From an uncultured Collinsella sp. (GTDB lineage: Bacteria > Actinomycetota > Coriobacteriia > Coriobacteriales > Coriobacteriaceae), in assembly GCA_902489945.1 (NCBI GenBank), contig CABUBZ010000094.1, forward strand, positions 1-5,878: a stretch of 5,878 nt of DNA, written 5' to 3'. Numbering within the stretch: position 1 is the first letter of the stretch; each line of letters starts with the position of its first letter. A program made the position numbers and the translations under genes. This document shows, piece after piece, positions 1 through 5,870 of the stretch. The notes beneath the pieces are model-generated. The model was not told where the DNA came from and did not search any database. It worked only from the letters and a program-made list of their open reading frames with translations.

Positions 1-55
1 GGTTTTAAACCGGGCTCGAACAAACACGCCTATTGACAATGGCTTTCTCATATTA

Positions 56-88
56 AAGGGGTCGCCGCCGCTAAGGCGTTGACCCCTT
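56..88. terminator. GC-rich hairpin, possible terminator of an upstream gene
   Basis: AAGGGGTC (56-63) pairs with GACCCCTT (81-88). Inside it, CGCC (66-69) pairs with GGCG (75-78) around the 5-base loop GCTAA, leaving a small internal bulge. The stem is strong, but neither side has a good run of T: the + strand continues TAATCC, and the - strand continues TAATATG. It may end transcription of a gene left of the window, in either direction, or be a structured or bound element. The function is an inference; the pairing is seen directly. Confidence 0.4.
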
Positions 89-195
89 AATCCAAGCAAC
101 GGCGCTGCCCAGCTTTCCAGAACTTGGGCTGCCGTCGACACTATTCTACCCACGAATGACATTTTGGACAATCGGTAATGCCGCTCTAAAAGCCT

Positions 196-213
196 GGCAC
201 AACCGGCACAACC
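196..213 (+). repeat. Perfect 9-bp tandem repeat GGCACAACC x2
   Basis: Two head-to-tail identical copies of GGCACAACC lie at 196-204 and 205-213. They are flanked by GCCT (192-195) and AGGC (215-218), which are inverted relative to each other. Each copy contains GCACA, the same pentamer that builds the dyads at the promoter about 80 bases downstream. It may therefore be an auxiliary binding site for the repressor encoded next door. It could also be chance or a remnant of slippage. Confidence 0.5.
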
Positions 214-225
214 TAGGCGGTCGCT

Positions 226-260
226 GGATGTGACAAAGAGGCTGCCCCTTCGTCACATCC
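226..260. repeat. 35-bp dyad with perfect 9-bp arms (REP-like)
   Basis: GGATGTGAC (226-234) and GTCACATCC (252-260) are perfect inverted arms. The inner part also folds: AAG (236-238) with CTT (248-250) and GG (240-241) with CC (245-246), around the loop CTG. No T run follows, so it is not a classical terminator. From memory, elements of the form ATGTGACAAAGGG...GTCACAT recur between genes in coriobacterial genomes. On that basis it may be one copy of a dispersed palindromic repeat; this is unverified here. The alternative is a single binding site or transcript-stabilising hairpin. Confidence 0.55.
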
Positions 261-275
261 AAAATATTGCCTTTA

Positions 276-298
276 CGTGTTGATGCACACGGTGTGCA
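276..298. promoter_or_regulatory. Candidate operator, palindrome overlapping the -10
   Basis: TGCACAC (284-290), one G, then GTGTGCA (292-298) form a perfect 15-base palindrome. An overlapping second symmetry is CGTGT (276-280), six bases, ACACG (287-291). The palindrome ends exactly where the proposed -10 hexamer begins, so a bound protein would block RNA polymerase. TetR-family regulators typically bind such dyads next to their own gene, and the repressor gene starts about 50 bases downstream. That this protein binds here is an inference. Confidence 0.5.
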
Positions 299-303
299 AT
301 AAT
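295..303 (+). promoter_or_regulatory. Candidate extended -10 promoter of the operon
   Basis: TGC followed by AATAAT (298-303) matches five of six bases of the -10 consensus and carries the TG extension one base upstream. No good -35 hexamer sits 16-18 bases upstream; the nearest candidates, TTGCCT (267-272) and TTTACG (272-277), are too far or poor. An extended -10 can work with a weak -35. Transcription would start near 309-311, giving a leader of about 40 bases before the TTG at 350. The element overlaps the dyad at 284-298, as expected for a repressed promoter. Confidence 0.45.
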
Positions 304-310
304 ACTCGCA

Positions 311-328
311 CTGTGCAATAGCGCACAG
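311..328. promoter_or_regulatory. Candidate second operator near the transcription start
   Basis: CTGTGC (311-316), a six-base spacer, then GCACAG (323-328) form a perfect inverted repeat. The arms carry the same TGTGC/GCACA core as the palindrome at 284-298. TGTGCAATA is directly repeated at 293-301 and 312-320, 19 bases apart. The site would lie at about +1 to +18 of the proposed transcript, where binding would also repress. It could instead form a small RNA hairpin in the leader. Confidence 0.45.
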
Positions 329-338
329 GCTGAGTAAC

Positions 339-352
339 AAGGAGGACGCTTG
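339..352 (+). promoter_or_regulatory. Strong RBS deciding a TTG start
   Basis: AAGGAGG (339-345) is a near-perfect Shine-Dalgarno sequence only four bases before TTG (350-352). An in-frame stop TAA lies at 335-337, and the codons between are GGA GGA CGC, so TTG is the first possible start. No ATG or GTG lies in frame before the DNA-binding domain. The tight spacing and the TTG codon may hold translation of the regulator low. Confidence 0.8.
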
Positions 353-1060
353 TCCCAGCTCGAGAAATGCGATCGCCGGTCTCTTCGCTCGCAGCGTGCC
401 CTTCGCCAGGCACTTGCCAGCGAGCTTGCCGAAAGCGGCGACCTTTCGCGCATTAACGTCGCGTCGCTCACCGAGCGTGCCGGCCTTACGCGCCGCACGT
501 TCTATTCGCACTACCGCGATATCCCCGACTTTATCAGCCAGATCGAGGACGGCCTGCTTGCCGAGATTCGTGAGCGGGTGGAGCTTATCGCCGCAGCTCA
601 ATTACCCGATCTTTACCGCAACATCGACGAGCTCGAGCCGGCACCCGGTTCGGTTGAGCTGCTGCGCTATCTTGCGGCTAATCGCGACCTTATCGGGGCC
701 CTGCTGGGCCCGGGCGGCGACCAGGCTTTCATTAAAAGAATCATCGACACCGCTCGTGAGGCTGTGGTGCCGCGTGCGCAGACGGGCATTTTGGGCCTGG
801 CGCTGGGCACGTTCTTTGACTATTACGTTACCTACGTCGTGAGTGCCGAGGTCGGCATGATTCAGCGCTGGTTTGAGCGTGGGCTTACCGAATCGCCCGA
901 GGCCATGGCGCGCATTATGACGGTGCTCGCTTTTGTGCGCCCTGGTGACCTGTATGGCCAACCCATTGATATCAACGTGCCGGAATACGGCATGAAGCTA
1001 TTGAACCTACAGCTCGAGGACGCGGCCGACACCGCCGCAGCTGTCGAGTCAAACAACTAA
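350..1060 (+). CDS. TetR/AcrR-family transcriptional repressor
   Basis: This is a DNA-binding regulator of 236 residues, longer than the usual 190-210. Residues about 12-60 form the TetR-type helix-turn-helix: NVASLTERAG (36-45) followed by the recognition helix TRRTFYSHY (47-55), where FYxHY is the family signature. The C-terminal ligand/dimer half contains FFDYYVTYV (155-163) and WFERGLTESPEAMARIM (174-190). That pattern resembles the regulators with a TetR_C_7/8-type C-terminal domain. A tail after about residue 205 is Ala- and Asp-rich and looks disordered. The gene ends 11 bases before the large enzyme gene, so the two are almost certainly co-transcribed and the enzyme is the likely main target. 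Autoregulation through the dyads at 276-328 is inferred. The ligand is unknown; a lipid or acyl-CoA would fit the neighbour. The TTG start is fixed by an upstream in-frame stop. Confidence 0.9.
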   Translation: MSQLEKCDRRSLRSQRALRQALASELAESGDLSRINVASLTERAGLTRRTFYSHYRDIPDFISQIEDGLLAEIRERVELIAAAQLPDLYRNIDELEPAPGSVELLRYLAANRDLIGALLGPGGDQAFIKRIIDTAREAVVPRAQTGILGLALGTFFDYYVTYVVSAEVGMIQRWFERGLTESPEAMARIMTVLAFVRPGDLYGQPIDINVPEYGMKLLNLQLEDAADTAAAVESNN

Positions 1061-1066
1061 GAGGAG
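1059..1066 (+). promoter_or_regulatory. RBS fixing the start of the large enzyme
   Basis: AAGAGGAG overlaps the last bases of the repressor stop codon and stands five bases before ATG (1072-1074), an ideal distance. It supports the start that includes the unusual Ala-rich N-terminus. There is no other ATG before residue 139, which already lies inside the first activase domain. Confidence 0.8.
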
Positions 1067-1071
1067 AGACA

Positions 1072-4000
1072 ATGAGCAAACTCGTCGAGGGCATTAAAGA
1101 CCGTGTGGTCGCTGCCGCACGCGAGGCCGCGCCCGCCGTGGTGGACGCCGCGCAGAAGGCCGCGACCGCAGCTGCCGAGAAAGTTGCCGAGGCAGTTGCC
1201 GATGCCAAGAACGCGGCAGGGGAGACGTCCGTCGCTAGCGAGCTCGCCACTGCCGCTGAGCCCGTAGCCGCCGCCCACGCCCCCGAAGGCGCGATCTTCA
1301 ACCCCGAGAACGCTCGCGGCAACCTGCACCTGGGCATCGACGTGGGCTCCACCACCGTTAAACTTGCCGTGCTCAACGACGACAACCAGATCGTCTACGC
1401 CAAGTACCAGCGCCACCACACCGACGTCCGTGCCTGCGCCCGCGACCTGTTCGAGGGCGCTGCGACCGTGCTGCCGACGGCCCAGATGACCTGCGCCATC
1501 ACCGGCTCGGGCGGCCTTCTGCTGTCCCAGTGGCTCGACCTGGAGTTTGTCCAGGAGGTCATCGCCAGTAAGCGTGCCGTCGAGACCCTCATCCCGGCCA
1601 CCGATGTCGCTATCGAGCTGGGCGGCGAGGACGCCAAGATCATCTACTTCGATAACGGCATCGAGCAGCGCATGAACGGCACCTGCGCCGGCGGCACGGG
1701 TGCGTTCATCGACCAGATGGCAACCCTGCTCCACACCGACGCCAGCGGCCTCAACGAGCTCGCGGCCAACGCCACCACCATCTATCCCATCGCCAGCCGC
1801 TGCGGCGTTTTTGCCAAGACCGACGTGCAGCCGCTGCTCAACGAGGGCGCCCGCCCCGAGGACGTGGCCGCCTCCATCTTCCAGGCTGTCGTGACCCAGA
1901 CCATCTCGGGCCTGGCGTGCGGCCGTCCCATCCGCGGCAACGTCGCCTTCCTGGGCGGCCCGCTGCAGTATCTCTCCGAGCTGCGCCACCGCTTCTACCT
2001 CACGCTCAATCTGGACGAGGAGCACCGTATCGTGCCCCAAAACGCTCACCTGTTTGTGGCGAGCGGCGCCGCCATGGCGCACGAGTCCAACAAGCTCAGC
2101 ACGTTCCCGCAGCTCATCGGGGCCATCGATGCCCTGGGTGACACGCAGGGTGCCGAGGTCGAGCGTCTGGATCCGCTCTTTGCCACCGACGAGGACTTTG
2201 CCGAGTTCAAGACCCGCCACGACCAGGAAGTCGTCCCCAAGGGCAAGCTCGACGGCTACACCGGCCGCGTGTTCATCGGCATCGACGCCGGCTCCACCAC
2301 CATGAAGGCCGCACTCGTAGGCGAGGACGGCCAGCTGCTGCACACCTGGTATGGCAACAACAACGGCGACATCCTGGGCACGGCCAAGGTCATCATGGCC
2401 GATTTTTACAACCACATTCCCGTCGGCTGCACCATCGGTCACGTGACCACCACGGGCTATGGCGAGGCGCTGCTCATCGAGGCCCTCAAGGCCGATTCCG
2501 GCGAGATCGAGACCGTCGCGCACCTGCGCGGCGCCAAGGCGTTCCTGCCCGGCGTCGAGTTCATTCTGGACATTGGCGGACAGGACATGAAGTGCCTGCG
2601 CGTCAAGGACGGCGTCATCGAGCACATCATGCTCAACGAGGCCTGCTCGTCGGGCTGCGGCAGCTTTATCGAGAGCTTCGCGGTCTCTATGAACATGGAC
2701 GTGCGCGCGTTCGCCGATGCCGCCATCCATGCCAAGGCCCCGGTCGACCTGGGCAGCCGCTGCACGGTCTTTATGAACTCGCGCGTCAAGCAGGCGCAAA
2801 AGGAAGGCGCCACGGTGGGCGACATCGCGGCCGGCCTGTCCTATTCCGTCATCAAGAACGCTCTGTTCAAGGTCATTAAGCTGCGCGATCCCAAGGAGAT
2901 CGGCAGCCAGGTAATCGTTCAGGGCGGCACCTTTATGTCCGATGCCACGCTGCGCGCGTTTGAGCAGCTCACCGGCGTTCACGCCGTGCGCCCCGACATC
3001 GCCGGCTGCATGGGCGCCTATGGTGCGGCCCTGCTCGCCCGCGATCGCGCCGGCGCCGACGGCACTTCGACCATTCTTTCTGCCGAGGACATCGCGCACC
3101 TCACCGTGACGCAAAAACACGTCCGCTGCGGTCGTTGCTCCAACAACTGTCAGCTCACCGTCAACGATTTTGGCGGCGGTAGGCGCTTCATTACCGGTAA
3201 CCGCTGCGAGAAGGGTGCCGGCCACAAAAAGCAGAAGACCGAGGCCCCCAACCTCTTCAAAAAGAAAAACGAGCTGCTCTTTAACCGCGAGGTGCTGAGC
3301 CCCGACGAGGCCCCGCGCGGCACCGTGGGTATCCCGCGCGCACTCAACATGTACGAGAACTACCCCTTCTGGCACGCGTTCTTTACGCGCCTGGGCTTTA
3401 GCGTGCAGCTGTCCGACCAGTCGAGCAAAAAGACCTACCAGGCGGGCATTGAGTCCATGCCGTCCGAGAGCGTGTGTTATCCGGCCAAGATGAGCCACGG
3501 CCATGTGATGAACCTCATCGACCGTGACGTCGACTTTATCTGGATGCCGTGCGTGCGTTGGGAGCGCAAGGAGGATCCGACGGCTGGCAACTGCTATAAC
3601 TGCCCCATCGTCATGAGCTACCCCACGGCGCTGGCGCTCAATATTGACGAGATCCGCGAGCAGAACATCGAGTTCCTGTATCCGTTTGTGCCGTATCACG
3701 ACAAGACCGAGCTCAAGCGCCGCCTGTACCAGGTGCTCGCCGTCGACCGTGTGGCCGATGCTGAGGCCGGTCGCGGTCGCGTGCGCGGTCCTAAAATCAC
3801 GCGCTCCGAGGTTGATGCCGCCGTCAACGCTGCTTTTGAGGCCGACGCGCGCTTCCACGAGGATATCCAGACCATGGGCGAGGAGGCTCTCAAGTGGGTC
3901 GAGGACCACGGCGGTCACGGCATCGTGCTCGCCGGTCGTCCCTACCATAACGACCCCGAGATCAACCATGCCCTGCCCGAGCTTATCTCGAGCTTTGGCT

Positions 4001-5853
4001 TTGCGGTCTTTACCGAGGATTCGCTCGCGCATCTGGTGAAGCCCGAGCGTCCGATTCGCGTCGTCGATCAGTGGATGTATCACAGCCGCCTGTACGCCGT
4101 CGCCCGTTTTGTGACGATGCGCAACGACCTGGACCTGATCCAGCTCAATTCCTTCGGCTGCGGCCTGGACGCTCTGACCACTGATCAGGTGCAGGAGATC
4201 CTGGAGGCCAGCGGCAAGATTTACACCGTGCTCAAGATTGACGAGGTGTCCAACTTGGGCGCCGCGCGTATCCGTATTCGCTCGCTCATGGCGGCGCTCA
4301 AGGACCAGGAGGCCGAGCGCTTGGCCGAGGCTACGGCCGCGGGCGAGACTTACGAGCAGGGCGATGCCGCGCCGGTGGCGCCCTCCACGGATGCCCCCGC
4401 GTTCGCGAGCCGTAAGTATACGTTCGAGGCGCAGCGCGAGAGTGCTTCGACCGCGTGGCCCAAGGTGCCCTTTACCGAGCAGATGCGCGACGAGGGCTAC
4501 ACCATCCTGTGCCCGCAGATGGCGCCGATCCACTTTGACCTGGTCAAAGAGGTGTTCCGTGGTGCCGGCTACAACTTGGAGCTTCTGCCCTCGACCGATC
4601 ACGACGCCGTCGAGGCCGGCCTGCGCTATGTGAACAATGACATCTGCTATCCGTCGATCCTGGTGACGGGCCAGATCATGGAGGCCATCGAGAGCGGCCG
4701 GTACGACCTGTCCAAGACGGCCGTGGTTATCAGCCAGACCGGCGGCGGTTGCCGTGCCACCAACTACATCGCACTCATCCGCAAGGCCCTGCGCGAGAGC
4801 GGCCACCCCGAGATTCCGGTGATCTCGCTTTCGGCCGTGGCGCTCGGCGAGGACAACCCCGGCTTTAAGATTACGCCGGCGCTGCTCAAGCAAGCAGTCT
4901 ACGCGGTGCTCTTTGGCGACGTGATGATGCAGATGCTCTATCGTTGCCGCCCGTACGAGGCCACGCCCGGCGCTGCCAACGCACTCTACGAGGAGTACAT
5001 GGCGCGCGCCCGCAAGCTGGCGCCCAAGTTCAACCGCCACAACTACACCAAGCTGTGCCGCGAGGCCATCCGCGCGTTCGATACTATGCCGCTCGTGGGC
5101 GAGGGCACCAAGCCGCGCGTGGGCGTGGTCGGTGAGATCTTGGTCAAGTTCCACCCCACAGCCAACAACCACGTGGTCGACGTTATCGAGCGCGAGGGCT
5201 GCGAGGCCGTAGTGCCGGGCCTGCTCGACTTCTTCCTGTACTCCATGAGTAACGCCGAGCTGCAGAAGGACGAGCTGGGAAGCTCTGCTACCACGCGCGC
5301 TGGTATGCAGGCGCTCATCAAGCTCGTGGACTGGATGCGTACACCGGTGGAAGAGATGCTCGAGAAGTCCCGCCGCTTTGAGGCGCCCGAGCGCATCGGC
5401 ACCATGGCGGACAAGGCCCGCACGGTGCTTTCGGTGTGCAACAACATGGGCGAGGGCTGGCTGCTCACGGCCGAGATGCTCGACCTGATCGACCACGGCG
5501 CGCCCAACATCATCTGCACGCAGCCCTTCGCGTGCCTGCCCAACCACGTGGTGGGCAAGGCCGTGATCAAGGAGCTGCGCCGCCAGCACCCCGAGAGCAA
5601 TATCGTCGCGGTGGACTACGACCCCGGTGCGTCCGAGGTCAACCAGCTCAACCGTATTAAGCTCATGATCAGCGTGGCCAAGGAAAACATGCGCGCCGGT
5701 AAGGGCTTTAAGCTCGAGAAGGTGGCGCCGCTCGCGATGGACGAGGTCACTGGCCAGATGCGTGCCCATGACGGCTGCGTGAGCTGCGGCTCGGTCGATG
5801 AGAGCGCCGTGGCGTCGGTCGCTGAGCGCCTGGGACGCGGCATTAAGAAGTAG
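1072..5853 (+). CDS. plsA: Fused activase/HgdB-like enzyme, probable anaerobic plasmalogen synthase
   Basis: This is a 1593-residue cytosolic Fe-S enzyme of the 2-hydroxyacyl-CoA dehydratase/benzoyl-CoA reductase superfamily with its own ATPase. Residues 1-84 are an Ala-rich helical extension. Activase 1 (about 86-345) has phosphate motif GIDVGSTTVK (88), LGGEDAK (183), cluster cysteines C205 (TCAGGTGAF) and C244 (SRCGVF), and LGGPL (294). Activase 2 (about 400-657) has GIDAGSTTMK (403), IGGQDMK (501), C525, an extra C529, C564 and QGG (617). A connector carries C686, C689, C693 and C712. A DUF2229-type region (about 750-1075) has C802, C827, C841, C844 and C1030. A Pro/Ala/Thr linker (about 1080-1135) leads to an HgdB-like module (about 1140-1590) with C1147, C1192, C1227, C1292, C1456, C1482, C1488, C1569 and C1572. 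The domain order fits the fused form of the Clostridium perfringens pls plasmalogen synthase, which reduces a phospholipid ester to a vinyl ether. The superfamily is near certain. The symbol and lipid role rest on recalled architecture (about 0.6). The alternative is an uncharacterised CoA-ester dehydratase/reductase. The frame is intact. Confidence 0.9.
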   Translation: MSKLVEGIKDRVVAAAREAAPAVVDAAQKAATAAAEKVAEAVADAKNAAGETSVASELATAAEPVAAAHAPEGAIFNPENARGNLHLGIDVGSTTVKLAVLNDDNQIVYAKYQRHHTDVRACARDLFEGAATVLPTAQMTCAITGSGGLLLSQWLDLEFVQEVIASKRAVETLIPATDVAIELGGEDAKIIYFDNGIEQRMNGTCAGGTGAFIDQMATLLHTDASGLNELAANATTIYPIASRCGVFAKTDVQPLLNEGARPEDVAASIFQAVVTQTISGLACGRPIRGNVAFLGGPLQYLSELRHRFYLTLNLDEEHRIVPQNAHLFVASGAAMAHESNKLSTFPQLIGAIDALGDTQGAEVERLDPLFATDEDFAEFKTRHDQEVVPKGKLDGYTGRVFIGIDAGSTTMKAALVGEDGQLLHTWYGNNNGDILGTAKVIMADFYNHIPVGCTIGHVTTTGYGEALLIEALKADSGEIETVAHLRGAKAFLPGVEFILDIGGQDMKCLRVKDGVIEHIMLNEACSSGCGSFIESFAVSMNMDVRAFADAAIHAKAPVDLGSRCTVFMNSRVKQAQKEGATVGDIAAGLSYSVIKNALFKVIKLRDPKEIGSQVIVQGGTFMSDATLRAFEQLTGVHAVRPDIAGCMGAYGAALLARDRAGADGTSTILSAEDIAHLTVTQKHVRCGRCSNNCQLTVNDFGGGRRFITGNRCEKGAGHKKQKTEAPNLFKKKNELLFNREVLSPDEAPRGTVGIPRALNMYENYPFWHAFFTRLGFSVQLSDQSSKKTYQAGIESMPSESVCYPAKMSHGHVMNLIDRDVDFIWMPCVRWERKEDPTAGNCYNCPIVMSYPTALALNIDEIREQNIEFLYPFVPYHDKTELKRRLYQVLAVDRVADAEAGRGRVRGPKITRSEVDAAVNAAFEADARFHEDIQTMGEEALKWVEDHGGHGIVLAGRPYHNDPEINHALPELISSFGFAVFTEDSLAHLVKPERPIRVVDQWMYHSRLYAVARFVTMRNDLDLIQLNSFGCGLDALTTDQVQEILEASGKIYTVLKIDEVSNLGAARIRIRSLMAALKDQEAERLAEATAAGETYEQGDAAPVAPSTDAPAFASRKYTFEAQRESASTAWPKVPFTEQMRDEGYTILCPQMAPIHFDLVKEVFRGAGYNLELLPSTDHDAVEAGLRYVNNDICYPSILVTGQIMEAIESGRYDLSKTAVVISQTGGGCRATNYIALIRKALRESGHPEIPVISLSAVALGEDNPGFKITPALLKQAVYAVLFGDVMMQMLYRCRPYEATPGAANALYEEYMARARKLAPKFNRHNYTKLCREAIRAFDTMPLVGEGTKPRVGVVGEILVKFHPTANNHVVDVIEREGCEAVVPGLLDFFLYSMSNAELQKDELGSSATTRAGMQALIKLVDWMRTPVEEMLEKSRRFEAPERIGTMADKARTVLSVCNNMGEGWLLTAEMLDLIDHGAPNIICTQPFACLPNHVVGKAVIKELRRQHPESNIVAVDYDPGASEVNQLNRIKLMISVAKENMRAGKGFKLEKVAPLAMDEVTGQMRAHDGCVSCGSVDESAVASVAERLGRGIKK

Positions 5854-5870
5854 ACGGCCCGCTTTGGGCT

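Larger units (their letters stand above)
1..349. other. Upstream non-coding regulatory region
   Basis: No convincing gene lies here on either strand. The forward frames are closed by stops at 34-36, 80-82 and at the very start, and the reverse-strand open stretches lack coding character. The base composition is visibly less GC-rich than the two genes that follow. The region holds a GC-rich hairpin, a 9-bp tandem repeat, a 35-bp dyad and a dense group of short symmetric boxes next to a likely promoter, each listed separately. Positions 89-195 show only weak symmetry (GCCCA at 107-111 against TGGGC at 125-129), and I see no firm function there. Confidence 0.7.

Noticed and set aside
1..11. Short palindrome GGTTT-T-AAACC at the left edge
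   Set aside because: Only five bases per arm and cut by the window boundary; nothing else supports a site.
11..30. GGCTCGAAC resembling a tRNA T-loop
   Set aside because: The bases on either side cannot form the 5-bp T stem, and no acceptor stem, anticodon arm or CCA end is present.
33..56. TTGACA (33-38) with TATTAA (51-56) as a promoter
   Set aside because: The spacer is only 12 bases, too short for a sigma-70-type promoter, and the hexamer at the correct distance is AAGGGG.
2..82. Forward frame open from the window edge, 26 codons, as the tail of an upstream gene
   Set aside because: It would end inside the strong hairpin at 56-88, has no coding bias, and the other two forward frames close at once. 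Too short to support.
164..192. TTGGAC (164-169) with TAAAAG (187-192) as a second operon promoter
   Set aside because: The 17-base spacing is right, but both hexamers are poor; the extended -10 at 295-303 is better and lies within the dyads.
1057..5769. Very long open frame on the reverse strand across the whole enzyme gene
   Set aside because: It is a by-product of strong G/C third-position codon bias on the + strand. Its product is rich in H, R, G and L without recognisable domains, while the + strand frame has clear motifs, an RBS and an operon position.
350..5853. A CRISPR, defence or mobile element system
   Set aside because: No spaced repeat array, transposase, integrase or nuclease motif is present; both genes have clear metabolic and regulatory family assignments.
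5856..5870. GCCC-GCTTT-GGGC hairpin after the large gene as its terminator
   Set aside because: Only four solid base pairs and no T run within the window; a real terminator may lie just beyond the end.
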